A program made the position numbers and the translations under genes. From Muricea muricata (Eukaryota; Cnidaria; Anthozoa; Malacalcyonacea; Plexauridae), in the NCBI GenBank assembly GCA_963855995.1, contig OY979717.1, forward strand, positions 679,179-743,178: 64,000 bases of DNA, written 5' to 3'. Positions 29,301 through 40,777 of the stretch are shown here, piece after piece. Below the pieces are notes generated by a model. It was not told the DNA's origin. It searched no databases and was given only the letters and a program-made list of their open reading frames with translations. The stretch's first letter is position 1. Every line of letters begins with the position of its first letter.

Positions 29301-32300
29301 CACTCATGTTGATATAACTATATATCAACACGGAAAATGTTTTATATTTCTTAAGTATAGAAGTATATAGTTTTTGTCCAGATTTATATTGCTTTCCTTC
29401 AAAATAAGTCACGAACCAGTTTATTGGCGGCTATCTTGTCTCTAACATACCTCGAAAATTCCGTGTTGGCGCAGTCGCTAGAGAATCAGTTTTCCTCGCT
29501 ACTCTGTGTATCACGTGATAATAATTATTATTATTCATATTATGACTAAGACGTTCCTTCATGTCATTTAGTAAGGTCAGACACTCGTCGGAAATCCACA
29601 ACCAATTCAAAGGCCGACCTCCTAAATAGAGATTTTGGAACAGATTCGTATAAGATACGCAAACGAGATAAAGCTGCAGATTTCATAAATTTCAGATTTC
29701 ATGGAACAGACACTGCAGTTCATTTGTTCTGCACTCCATGAAGGGTAGAATGAAGTCCTGCAAATACAAGATTTAATACACTTATACATTTGAATATATT
29801 TTAATAGTTCTTCCTTGAAAATAGAGTAGAGACCAAACCAGTCGCGTATAATTCGCAAGAAATAATATGAATATGTGGAAGGAGTTTGGAGATTTATGAC
29901 AGTGGGACTTTTATAACCTTCTCAAATTCGTTAATAACTCACCACCAAAACACAATAATACGACCATGTCGTTTTTTAACGCTCGTAAACTCAACTTTTA
30001 TGTCAAATTTCTCGTTAAACTCAAGTTCGTTAGAGAAACAATATAATAAACTTATTAGGTACGTAGAAAACAGTGTGTGTAAAAAACCGGCCAGCGGTTT
30101 TATACTTTCTCGTTATTAGCTAAAAATCACTTAATATAAATTTATAATTTATAGATATCGAAGCGTTGTATCAATAGTTTTGCCTATCATTTTTTTTTTT
30201 CTCTAAGTTAAGTCCATAAACTTCTTAATACAGTTTCCGTATCTAGTTTACAAACCACTAGAACGAACTTAGAAAGACACATAAAATACCTGGAATGCTT
30301 AAAGAAAATATTTGCTTTCTTCGTTTCGACGAAAATTGTGACAATTGACATAGATCATTAAACGCCATATACTAGATGGAAAGAAATGGTACATTTTGTA
30401 TTCGCTTCAAACATAAAAATAATATTTATCATTAATAGACCCGAAGCGAGAGTGATTCGTAGGGCTTTGTCCTCAGAATTCGGGTTGATATTTTGCCGAA
30501 TCACCCGAGTGGAGGGTGAACGATATTATACCGAAAAATTCAACGTGCGATACTAGTTTAAGCAATACTGAGTCAGAAATTTAAAAAAACAGCATTTTTA
30601 TTGCTTTTAATCGGTGAGTGTAGCTCTCGCGGGACGTCGCGTGAGATAAATTTAATATCACAGGGTGATAAATCTGATATCACACCCTCGGCTCAAAAAC
30701 CGGGGACTGGGCATGCGACACCACGAAAAATGACATTGTCACGTGGTACAAATAGAGTTTTTTGCTTGGACAATTTGAATTTGAGGTATAATATATTAAT
30801 CAATTTCCCTGAACAACATCGTTCCAATTGCCAAGTAGAGGCAAATATATTTTAGAAATGCAGACACTACAGGAATATTGGTAAATAAGAAACCAACCTT
30901 GAGTAAAGGAAAAGTTTGACATTTCAGAACTACAGGAAGACTTTGATCTGCATCTTCCGTGAACGTAGATTGAATAGGAAATCTGAAAACCTTAATGGAG
31001 GACAGAAAATATGTTATGTGCAGTATACACTGTCATTCACGGAACTGCAACTAAGAGTGGTAACTAGAAGCTTATAACAAAAATTTGAGTCGCTCAGTAT
31101 CTGAGATACGTCCCTTGATGGCAACAGGATACATAATATAAACAATGATTTATCTTTTAATAATCTTAAATGAAGTTGCTTATCCACAGCTCCAGTTTTA
31201 CCACCTTTTCCTAATAAATCAAACAAGTACAACTCCCTCTCTCCAAACAAATCAGTACACCTCCCTCTCGCCCAAACACATCAGTACACCTCCCTCCCTC
31301 CAAACAAATCAGTACATCTTCCTCTCACCCCAAACACATCAGTACACCCGTCTTTCTCCAAACAAAACAGTTATCTTTCTCTCTCCAAAATAAATCAGTA
31401 CACCTCCCTCTCTCTAAACAAATCAGCACCTCTATCTCTCCAAACAAGTCATCCATCTCTCTCTCGTAAAAGACATCCATACACCTCCCTTTCGCCCAAA
31501 CACATCAGTACACCTGTCTCTGGCCCAAACACATCAGTACACCTCCCTCTGGCTCAAACACATTAGTACATTTTACTCTCCCAAACACATCAGTACACTT
31601 CTCTCTCGCCCAAACACACCAGTACATCTCTCTCTCACCCAAACACACCAGTACACCTCCCTCTCGCCCAAACACATCAGTACACCTCTCTCTCGCCCAA
31701 ACACATCAGTACACCTCCCTCTGGCTCAAACACATTAGTACATTTTACTCTCTCAAACACATCAGTACACCTCTGTCTCGCCCAAACACACCAGTACACC
31801 TCTCTCTCGCCCAAACACATCTCCCTCTCACTCAAACACATCAATACACCTGTCTCTCGCTCAAACACATCACTACTCTTCTTTTGGTCGGTGGGTGACT
31901 TGTCAGGATTGGGTGCAATTGATCGAAACCTCGATCATCTTTGTCAGGCTTGCAAGAAGTTGCAAAACATCAATCCTTACAAAGCGATGGGCCTTCATAA
32001 TACCGCAGCACGCTTATTGAAAGAATTTGCTTACGAACAAGCTGAGCAAGTTAGTCCGTTACTGATCTCCTAAATTTCTCATTATCTTCTGGTATCGTTC
32101 TTCGTAAATGCGTGAATTAATCCTTAAAGGAAACAACCGAAACTTCCGGCATTTCTAAAGTTAGGAGGAATTTGTTGCAGAAAGGATTCTTGGCGTTAGA
32201 AAAGTCTACAACTTTGTGGTTATAACCTCTTGGTTATAGTCAAGCACGGCAATTAGACAATTCAGTCAGATCTTGAGTTTATCTTATCTTGGTCGTCTGC

Positions 32301-35300
32301 CACATATATGAAATTAAATATGAAGAAATGTACGGATTGTTTCTTCCTAAAGATAAACTTGTTATGGAACCATTAAACATTGGCGGAATACTAAAAGAAA
32401 TCTTGACCGCCAAAAGTTCTTGGAATAATGCTGAATAATTATTTGAAGTGAGCAGACTATGTTAATATGACTAAAAAAGGTAGCAAAGCGTCGGCAAATT
32501 ATACGTACTTTAAAGAGAAGTAGCATGACCTCCAATAATTTGTTAGCAATCAATACTGCACTTATTCGTTCACATTTTGGAGCATTGTTGCCCAGAGTGG
32601 CACACCATTTTATTTTAATGAATAAATTGTTTACAAAAAATATCGTTAAAATAATTTCCCAAGTTTATTCCGCACAGAAGCACAGTCTGCTTCTGGACCT
32701 TTAAGTGATAACTGACAACATTTGTGTCTTAGTCTGCATGTTTCAAAAGATCGGCCCAAAGGCCGACTTAATTCGTTTATACCAACAGTTGACTGAGTTA
32801 AAAGGGCGGCAACTTCGCAGCTCTAATAGTTGTTCAATAGTTGTTTAAAGTGCAGCTTTCTCCCAGCAACTTATTAATTTAACAATATTTAGCTAATGGT
32901 GTCAGTGTACAATCAATTGTTTTTAATTTTTTAATATCATAATGTATACTTATTAAGACCAACTTATTACTGTATCATATACTGACTTTATAGACCTACG
33001 ATAACCCATGTAAATAAGAAGAGATATACGCCTAAAAAATAAAAGTACCAAAGCGACTAACCTCTGTCCAAAATATGATAAACAATCTGTTTGTTAAAAG
33101 CCAGATATAAACAACCACAGTTCCAGATGTAAAACAAAACCAAAACAAACGCAAATCAAGGAGATTATATAGAGAGTCTAAAGGAGGAAGTCGGCTGAAA
33201 AATAAATATCGATGCACATTATTTACGAAATTACAAACTTGACGATTGAATTTATAGTAAGTGTATATTTTCCACTTTGAAATTTATTTTAAAATTTGGA
33301 AAACTTACCTGTCTTTGCTTAGTCCAGTAAGAAGTCGAACCGCTTGCCTTGCGAACGAGCCTGAAATACAAATATATGACATCTAAAAACCAAATAATTT
33401 AATTAAAAAATGAACGGTTTAAATCTTTCGAGAAAGTAACAAAATATATTCTCTCTACTAACCAAACAGAAAATACATGGGATAACCAATCTGTATGCTC
33501 TATAAACGATAACAGAGGCACACAAATGTGCTTATTTATATGACACAAACAGTTTATACAATGAGACGATTTGCCAACACGAAAAGAAGATACGGAAATT
33601 ATTTACCCAGCCATGTGTTATATGGTGCAATTTTTGGTGCAAAAAAGTAAATAATGTCACTCTGAAGTATTCTGGACGCTCGATATTTAAACAACAAAAT
33701 TGCGAGTGGAAACCACACATTTCTACCGTGGGGGATTTATTGAAAATCGACTGTATTTACTCTCATTTGGATAGTAACATCTTAGTGATCTTATTAACCA
33801 AGTTGTTTCTCATCACAGACGAGTAATTGATGAAATTTTCTTTAAAATTCCGACCGACAATTTTCATTTATATTTTCGTATTTTTTTTTGTGGTCTTAAT
33901 TATTTTTTTTTGTGGTCTTAATTCTGATTGTTAAAGCATTATTCCTGTAAATGAAATGTTGAGCGAGTTAAAACATTCTATCAGTTCTTTTTACACACCC
34001 TGTACTGTACATAGTTTAAATGCAACAATGATTACTTTCCCCAAATGTTTCCAGTTTGAATTTTGACTTGCATGGTACTTATGACTTCCACTCGACATAT
34101 CTTATTGCCTTGGAATTATCACAAAATCGCAACTAATTTAATCTACGGCTACGTTTGTAGAAACAAACATTCTTATATTCATTATTAGTAGAATCATATA
34201 CTAGTATACTATTGCAAATGCTGTAATTTGATTGGTTACTCTACTCGCTATCTATTCCTCGATAGATAGCGAGTAGCGAAACAATCATCTTCCTATAGAG
34301 ATTTCTTTTAAAAGAATTGCTTAAAAATCAAATTTTTTGTTGAATATTCCATTTGAACTCTGATTCTACTAAAATAGTTAGATTACTCGCTCTCGATTTC
34401 TATGCGATGATAGTTGATTCGGGCTTCGCCCTCATCAACTATCACCGCAGAGAAATCTCGAGCTCGTAATCTAATTGTTAATTAGAAATTATGAGTTACT
34501 TAGAGAGAAACTACAACAGCTCGTGAGGAAGAAATAAATATTCTTATATTAATTATTAGAAATTATGAGTTACTTAGAGAGAAACTACAACAGCTCGTGA
34601 GGCAGAAATAAATATTTATATATTAATTATTAGAAATTATGAGTTACCTTAAGAGAAACTACAACAGCTCGCGAGAAAGAGGGAAGCACGCACGCTTTTA
34701 CTCGAAAAATTCTTTCTTGCTATAACAAAAAAATCAAGAATTACTTTATGTAATTCGGCTTGATTTTCATTTAAACAAGTGAAACAAAACAATACCTGAA
34801 TGACTGGAAATTTTATCTTGTGATATTTTTCATTAAAGTATATCAAAGAATAAATGCTTCCCTAAACAAAGGTTGACATCAATTTCAACATGACATTAAC
34901 ACTCGTGATGAGGCGCAATTTGACCCTCCATATGATAGACATCGCACGTTCAAACTTCTTTGAGACAAATATAGATATTAATAACATCTACTGGCTGCAA
35001 TTTTTCTGCATCGTTACATCATAATCTAATTTACCTATGCCAATAATAGGTTATTTATAGTCGTAATCCCGCAAGTACCCATCGTCCTTTATGGTCTCAA
35101 TATTAAATACCTATAATTTGTGGATAACAACGTTTTTTGAATTAGCCTGAAATATATATATATTTGTTTGCTTGAACACATTGTCTTTACAACTTACCAA
35201 AACGCACCCAAAAACATGAAGGAAAACTGTGGTTTCATTATAACACAGCAACGGCTTTCTATCTTGAAAACTACACAACAGTAACAGGAATAACACAATA

Positions 35301-38300
35301 CGGATAAGTCTACAACAGCATTGGAACTCAAACAGGGAGGTTACTGCATGGCATATTTGACACTAATGTTATCTATTGACTCTAATGTTTATTTTTTTCC
35401 CGTCCGGTTTTCCACTGAATCCTGTAATCTGATTGGCTGACGACGGACCGCTAACGATTTTTCGCAACTATTGTTGTATTTATATATGGATTGTTTCAAA
35501 ATTGAATTGCGTGTACAAAAAATAGCTTTAATTTTAAAATGTTTTCAATAAAAAATTAAAATGGTAAAGCCGCATTGCTTGGAGTTTTATTGTTTTTAGT
35601 GAAAAAGTATATAGGTTATTTGCCGGTTAAGAGGTCCGTACAGGGAAATATTTTCCAACGTCTCAAAAAAGGCCTCAGGCCGAGGGAAGTTTTTAAGACC
35701 GAGAGAAATATTTCCCTATACGGGCCGACCAAACCGGCAAATAATTGGTTTATTTGTTTCTTGCGGTCTTTTTAAAACAAAAACATTGTGGATTTAAAAC
35801 TCGCACGGTCCGTACGGCCTCATACGGACCGCTCGTGTAGCCAACAGATGGCAGAAAAGGCTAAAAAATGATTTCGGACCGCAAGAAAAAAATAAAAATC
35901 TGTTATTTACCGGCAGCGTCGGTCCGGATGAGGAGAAAGGGCGCCCTTGTTCTTGAAAACATTTTTAAGAGCTCGGGCCCAGTTTCTCCCCATCCGGACC
36001 TCCTATCCGGTAAATAACATATATTTCGTACAAGGTAAGTTTTAACAGGTGACATAAGCATCAGCAACAGTAAATAAAAACAAAACACTACAAAAAGAAA
36101 AAAAAAACTAAAAGAAAACAGAAAATTATATTGCTTATAGTTATATCGCTAATGACAACCAATAATTTTCGTTTCATCTTTGTTAAGAAAACTGCCTACA
36201 GTTGAAGAAAAAGTCTTAAAAAAATAAACATAATAAAATAATGTACAGAAGAAAAAGTCTTAAATGTTCTTAAATTATTCTGAAAATTAATAAATTCATA
36301 GTTCAAAAAAAAAAGATTTAAAATGTTTACAATTTTCTCAGTGCCTGTTGCTATGGTTATGCAAAATGGTCACCCAAGTGTTATGAAGCCAAAAGGGGGG
36401 CTAGAATTAGATCTTCGTGACCTTTCTGAGAAATGCATTGTACGTAAGTTAACGTAATGTAGATATTACAAATGTGTACTTGATCACCAAAACAATTGCC
36501 AAGCAAATGCTTCGGCCAATAGCAAGAAAAGTGCTCATCAATGATCATATTTTACTGGGTGCCCTCCCTCCCCCCAAAAAAACCAGCTTCATGTTCTTTT
36601 ATTTCGTGTAACAATAAAACTAGGATAGCTATTGTATATAGTCAACTAAATTTCATCCTATCTAAAAAGAGCTAACTTAAATTATATTACACTAATATTT
36701 CAATTGAATTTACACAAAGTATACATTTCTCCAAAGTACTTACCTGGAACAGTCACGGATGAAAACACCATATTCGTTATAGGTAAATGACGTAAGCCAA
36801 TGCATAGCAAGGGAAGCAGAAAAACTGGAGAATATGAGATGAGATACATGTTTGACGGCGAAGAATGATTTTAAAATCGACAGCCTGTTAACCCCTGTCT
36901 TCACTTCAACTAAAAAATGAAGAAAAATGTAAATATTTAATATAAATAATATTCATTTCTGAGATTACCTGAAGAAAAGAAGGTCTGAATTATACATGAC
37001 ACCTCAGTGCAGGCTAAGTGGCGGATCATTTTCCATAGGACTGACGCGACGGGGTAAAAGTGCATAATTCTGTTTCAAATGGATATTAAATATTTAGTTC
37101 TATGTTATACAAGATTAATGAACTGACATATGCTGCCGTCACTGGAATGTTCAGCAAAGTACTTTTTTATTTAAAGTAACACCTTAATTTTTACTTAAGT
37201 AGAAGTCAAAGTAATGACTAAAAACTTTACTGAAGTAAAAGTAATAAATCATATTGTGTTAAAATTTTACTTACCGTACTATAGGTAAACGTGAGCATTG
37301 ATTAAAAATTTTACTTAAGTAAAAGAAAAGTTTCGGGAAAATGTGCTTAAGTGAAGGTACTGAAATAAAAAATAATTGAACATTCATTATTCATTATAAT
37401 TGAACTGTCCTGATCCATAGCCTGGCTGAGTCAAGCATATTCTCTGTATTAAGCTCACCGCTGACTTGGTTTGGAGAATAACTTTAAACTTTTACCTCCC
37501 CAAAGTATAACAAAAGCCACGATTCGGAAATAAAAACTAAATAAACAAACTTCGCTGCAAGCAAAAAGAAGTTTGTAAAAAAACTGTAAAAACTACATGG
37601 TTACAAGTAAATATTGATTTTTTACTCAAGTATAGTTACGAAAGAAATTTACTTTGTTATTGATTCAGTCATGCACAGTACTTTACTTAGCAAACACTGT
37701 ACTTTTAATAATCAATATCTGTAAAACCTACCCGAGCAAATTTTGATATCCAGCAGGACAACGGGCATCAGAATAATTCCAAAGAATAGAAGAAAAACAA
37801 AGAGCTCCCAAAATGAAAACAACTTGGAGAGTACGTCTATAAACATCCAGCAATGTGTCAATTAGCTTTTAGAAAAAAATAGGATTTTAGAACTAAGATT
37901 TCCCGAAAACGTCACAGAGGACAGGGTTATATTGGCGTACCGGTATAGAAATCGAATGTTTTCACAGCCAGTATTAAACTTCTAATATTTGCGTAGCAGG
38001 ACTAAATCGTCGGCCGGTCATGCTAATGGTGTTAATCTACAGTACTGAATTATTTCATTGATGTCATGCAGCTGTACAAAAAGGTAAATTTCTACATCTT
38101 ACCTGTGATCCAAAGAAAAGGATGTTTCAGACTGAACAAAACTAAAGCCAAGTATAAGACAGAAATTGCAGGCAACAGAAATATGAACCACAAAAAACTT
38201 GCACTACTTCGCCACAAGAATTCCTAAAAAAATCAATAAAAACATAGCGCTTATAAAGGAACATCAAACTAGCAATACTCAGTAACTGGTGATAGTAAAA

Positions 38301-40677
38301 ATAAATTATTTTGTTCATTTACACGAAAAGGTAAAGGTACAATAAAATTAGTACCGTATACTAGAGTGAATGAACAGCCTAGTACATAAATGAATTAACA
38401 GCCAACATGAACACAAATGTCAAACAGCATTCGTGAACAAATGTTTCGACATTCCTCTCTAGAGTAGTCTGTAAGTCGCAGCTAGTTCAGGTTGGTGTCA
38501 GCGTCAAAGAACACTATACAGCATGTAATATTGCAATATGCTCGAGTGTTATCAGAATCACCCAGATTTTCTATCAAATAAAATAGCAATTTGTTAAATA
38601 ATTATATGCACGCAAATCACTGTGTCTATCGGATGTGCCTAAGTTGACATATGGTAGCAACACATTTGTGCAACTGATATTTAGACACATCCATTGAAAA
38701 GCTTTAAAAAATACAAACTGTTAGGAACTTTGTCTACTTTCCATGCCCATGTTAAGTTGTGTTTCAAATATATACTTAAATGCTAAGCAATACAGTATTA
38801 AATTTAGCATTTATTTTTGAGATGCCTCAGTCTATATCATTGGTGCTGGTAATTAGGGGGATGCCACTAAGGTCTTAGACTAACAGTACTGCAGTTCAAC
38901 TGTAATAGAATTATTCAGCAGATATGTATAAATTGTGCACATCTAGTGATGGAATTTTCTATTATATTTTGCTCTGACATAATGCTCTATTTAACACTTA
39001 AAAAATCAAACTAGAAATGATTTATTAAGAATTCTCTATGAAGCACCTGGGCAATGGAAGGAAAGCCATTTAAGAGACCTAATGTATCAATATAATTATA
39101 TTGATTTATCATGCATCTGATCAATTAAAAATATCCTCCTCCTGCAGCAGATCCTTTGCCATGACAAACATATGTGCATTACTGGGCAATATTTGAACTT
39201 TTTGGAGACATGGTAAATACCATTCTACAGTACAAGTGCACTTCATTAAAACAAATTCTACAACATTCAACTATAAAGCTTGAAAATCTCCTACCATGAG
39301 GCAAGTTAGACAACCTTTTTTGAATCAGCTGTCAACTCACAATTTAAGAAATAGTGAAATTGCATGGTAACATGAGCACAAACGGCAAGTATTTCCACAC
39401 AATTTTTTCACGTGTTTCCCAAGTGCTTACAAAAAAGGGCAAGTGAATCGATTTCAATTACAAATTATTCATATATTCTTCCAGTGTTTACTTTATAAAT
39501 CTAGTTAGCTATTACGATTGAGTATTTCCATTTTGCTGTATATATATTGTAGTAGTGCTAAACATTTTTCCTCATTTTCAGTGAAACTTGTCTTATTTGT
39601 GTTTTTATACGGAAGCAGTATATATTTACCAGTATATATAAATATAGATATGAATTTTCTGAGAAAACAAACACTTTCTCCAGGCTGTCTTTTTACCAGT
39701 CACTGACATCTAACACTGGGGCCATACTAGGCTAACAAAGCTCCAATGTCACTGGCATACCACTGGCAACCCCAGTCCCTTAACCCACAGACACATGCTG
39801 GAATTTAATAGCTTTTAATCTCCTTTTTGGTCAATTAGGTTATTACCAAAACAAAACATGTTAAAACCACTCAATCCAGGGTGTTGGGGAGCTGGATTTC
39901 TATTGACTAGTGCATAACTAGAGCATTAATTAGGTGGGGATGTTTATTCATGTACTCACGATGGATTATATTGATTGAACAAAAGAAATTTGTTGGGCAG
40001 AACATGAATATACAAATAACAGAATAAACACCCTTCCCCAATTATCGATTTCATTCAAGTATTATTTATTTTTTATCTACACTACACTTAAGGTGGTTCA
40101 ATAGTCTAAATCATGGTACATGGTACTTCTTTCACCATAGAATAGTTTATGGTTTATGTGTGAAGCTTAGTTTACGTCATTGCATAGCTCTACTGGTTGC
40201 CTTCGTATTTGGAAAAGTTTTACTCTCCTCCCGTTCATATGTCTACAGACAATCTTGTAGTGGATAAGGTGTAGAGTTTATGAGAATGAATTATGATTGG
40301 AATTGAGTTCAAACGGGAAACTTGATTTCTAGGTTCAGGCAAACGTTGAAGAAACTCTTTTTGAAATACAGAGAACAGTGTTATATAGAGCTGTGCAATG
40401 ACCTAAAATGAAGCTCAGGCATTTACTATAAAACATTTTATGGCAGAGGGATAAAATTTCTAATGAATTCTGACTATGGAATCACCTAAACAGACTTACT
40501 CAGTTAAACAGCTAGCACTAGTAACTGAACATTATATATTCTTACATTGTGGGTAAACCATGTCACTTTATCTGCTTTTGATCTCTCTCTGTCAACATCA
40601 GCAGGTCTTAAGTAATTTCTTGTTGATGTGGGTGAGTTAAGTAACATATCACCGTCTTGACTTGCTAGGAAATTCAT
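23225..40677 (-). CDS. NDC1: Transmembrane nucleoporin NDC1, 18 coding exons
   Basis: Exons: 40546-40677, 38103-38223, 37732-37836, 36744-36909, 35198-35258, 34796-34861, 34648-34719, 33607-33661, 33309-33360, 33062-33194, 30898-30990, 29451-29673, 28793-28953, 28570-28626, 28308-28371, 28149-28207, 27785-27884, 23225-23388. Phases join throughout, giving 627 residues (human 674). NDC1 anchors the nuclear pore complex in the pore membrane. Six membrane segments lie at about residues 53-75, 95-114, 141-160, 184-204, 234-250 and 290-315. FPIQSTFTEDADQSLPVVL follows, then a polar linker and the helical C-terminal domain with MWAAEGLSRLVAASFSEDVF and GVVQKAVELYL. These blocks align with vertebrate NDC1 in the same order. 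Exon 12 (29451-29673) is the least certain: NWLWISDECLTLLN is conserved, but its 5' part reads poorly. Confidence 0.88.
23860..24460 (+). mobile_element. LINE C-terminal remnant with (AAAT)n tail
   Basis: The translation gives ITPGTSALRRLKEFVDRQTL then VSVYNAIVRPYIDYCCEVWD, a stop, RLQNRAARITKNTS, and a shifted block SYNLRNISSNLCLPHPRTNN. That is the full distal RT C-terminal order of CR1/L2-type LINEs. It ends with several AAAT units at 24441-24459. It is 5'-truncated, lies antisense in the last NDC1 intron, and carries at least one stop and one frameshift. Confidence 0.8.
24455..24720. repeat. Foldback repeat family F, copy 1
   Basis: TTGATTGGCTACTCTACTCG followed by a hairpin CTCGCTATCTG...CAGACAGCGAG-type stem, then an AT-rich core and TCTATGCGTTGATAGTTTAT with TTCGGGCTTCGGCCTCATCA. 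The copy at 34210-34480 matches along its whole length. It follows directly on the LINE tail. Confidence 0.7.
26050..26182. repeat. Palindromic hairpin element in NDC1 intron
   Basis: GTAATAGCATGGTTTCGAGT pairs with the inverse block GCACGAGAAACTATGCTATTAC at the right, and GAGTGAGTTTTTCAA pairs with TTGAAAAACTCACGAG around the centre. A non-coding foldback of about 130 bp. Confidence 0.7.
26950..27340 (+). mobile_element. LINE C-terminal remnant
   Basis: Frames give WHTLEVRRNNLKSILMFKTL then NGHTAPNLRKISS, and later a shifted block like LARGALIIYGDSPWNNLSLE. This is the most distal part of a LINE reverse-transcriptase protein. It is short, truncated at both ends and interrupted, and lies antisense inside NDC1. 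Confidence 0.7.
27785..28953 (-). CDS. NDC1: NDC1 C-terminal domain exons 13-17
   Basis: Five closely spaced exons encode the cytoplasmic or nucleoplasmic C-terminal domain. Exon 13 is a polar linker rich in Ser and Thr (28793-28953). Exons 14-16 give FEKLKRIPLVEYFVEK, a DLFVDVQLQMWAAEGL helix and LVAASFSEDVFGVVQK, the most strongly conserved signature of the protein. Exon 17 gives VELYLKKPLGQEQLYR then KHYLSEIRRTV. These helices form the scaffold-facing part of the protein. Confidence 0.9.
29040..29345. repeat. Dispersed repeat copy 2, strongly palindromic
   Basis: TATAATATAGCATTTGTAAA opens a 300-bp unit with several nested stems: GTGTTGAT...ATCAACAC, and GGAAAAACGAGAAATTGTGT pairing with ACACAATTTCCCGTTTTTCC. 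The related copy is at 18930-19345. It lies between NDC1 exons 12 and 13, about 100 bp from exon 12. Confidence 0.75.
30420..30730. repeat. GC-richer structured intronic block
   Basis: CGAAGCGAGAGTGATTCG, GAATTCGGG and CCGAATCACCCGAG-type blocks give several short inverted matches in otherwise AT-rich NDC1 intron DNA. It resembles the other foldback repeats in style, but no second copy was found. Confidence 0.4.
31224..31875. repeat. Minisatellite, about 28-bp unit
   Basis: Roughly 20 diverged tandem copies of a unit of the type CCTCTCGCCCAAACACATCA plus GTACACCT. The strand is strongly biased: pyrimidine-rich on plus, purine-rich on minus. Some copies are shortened or carry ATTAGTACATTTTA variants. 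It lies in the NDC1 intron between exons 10 and 11 and is directly followed by a LINE fragment. Open frames through it on the minus strand simply repeat VLMCLGERE-like peptides. Confidence 0.9.
31880..32720 (+). mobile_element. LINE reverse-transcriptase fragments
   Basis: INPYKAMGLHNTAARLLKEF resembles the segment before RT motif 1 of the LINE at 58.5 kb (LQPYKATGPDNVPSRFLKDF). Later pieces give MKLNMKKCTDCFF, and LKRSSMTSNNLLAINTALIR then SHFGALLP, again matching that LINE in order. The central RT core is deleted and frames are broken. It is probably a relative of the 58.5-kb element. Confidence 0.7.
34210..34480. repeat. Foldback repeat family F, copy 2
   Basis: GATTGGTTACTCTACTCGCT with a hairpin CTCGCTATCTATTCCTCGATAGATAGCGAG, an AT-rich core, then CGATTTCTATGCGATGATAG and TTGATTCGGGCTTCGCCCTC. 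It matches the copy at 24455-24720. It lies between NDC1 exons 7 and 8, next to the tandem duplication at 34482. Confidence 0.7.
34482..34676. repeat. 74-bp tandem duplication of NDC1 exon 7 donor region
   Basis: Two full 74-bp units (34482-34555 and 34556-34629) and a third partial unit (34630 to about 34676) share TTAGAAATTATGAGTTAC and AGAAACTACAACAGCTCG. The third unit is the real 3' end of NDC1 exon 7 (34648 onwards) with its GTAACT donor. On the minus strand the other two copies lie downstream in the intron and carry the same exon-like bases, but with CTAA before GTAACT instead of TAAG. Confidence 0.85.
35600..36020. repeat. Cluster of three GC-rich hairpins
   Basis: Hairpin 1 (about 35610-35745) pairs TTATTTGCCGGTTAAGAGG and CAGGGAAATATTTTCC with their inverses on the right. 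Hairpin 2 (about 35798-35835) is CACGGTCCGTACGGCC...ATACGGACCG. Hairpin 3 (about 35898-36020) pairs TTATTTACCGGCAGCGTCGG and TCCGGATGAGGAG with CTCCCCATCCGGACC and CCGGTAAATAA. All lie in the NDC1 intron between exons 4 and 5. They may be parts of one nested foldback element. Confidence 0.65.
37140..37720. repeat. Probable MITE with TTTACTTAAGTAAAAG repeats
   Basis: Multiple direct and inverted copies of ACTTTACTTAAGTAAAAGTAA-like words occur at both sides of a 580-bp segment in the NDC1 intron between exons 3 and 4. Such subterminal repeats are common in hAT-type MITEs. The ends were not resolved. Confidence 0.45.
38250..40545. other. First NDC1 intron, nothing further recognised
   Basis: About 2.3 kb of AT-rich intron between coding exons 1 and 2. 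I find no transposon protein, RNA gene or strong inverted repeat in it. Confidence 0.5.
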
Positions 40678-40744
40678 GATATATAAGGAATTTCAGCGAA
40701 AATATAGAGATTTTAAAATAAACTTTATTTTTTCTTCAAAGAAT

Positions 40745-40777
40745 TTAGTTCAAATCAAGTTTCGAATCAGCCGCCAT
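40745..40777 (-). promoter_or_regulatory. YY1-like motif and 10-codon upstream ORF before NDC1
   Basis: AATATGGCGGC on the minus strand, 100 bases upstream of the NDC1 start codon. Its ATG opens MAADSKLDLN followed by TAA at 40745-40747, 67 bases before the NDC1 ATG. The motif matches a YY1-type downstream promoter element. If included in the mRNA, the frame would be a short upstream ORF that could reduce NDC1 translation. Confidence 0.45.

Noticed and set aside
31677-31868. Minus-strand frame repeating VLMCLGERE-like peptides
   Set aside because: It is only the minisatellite read in one frame.
31224-31875. Regular repeats resembling a CRISPR array
   Set aside because: Units are contiguous without unique spacers, they diverge gradually, and the locus is an animal intron.
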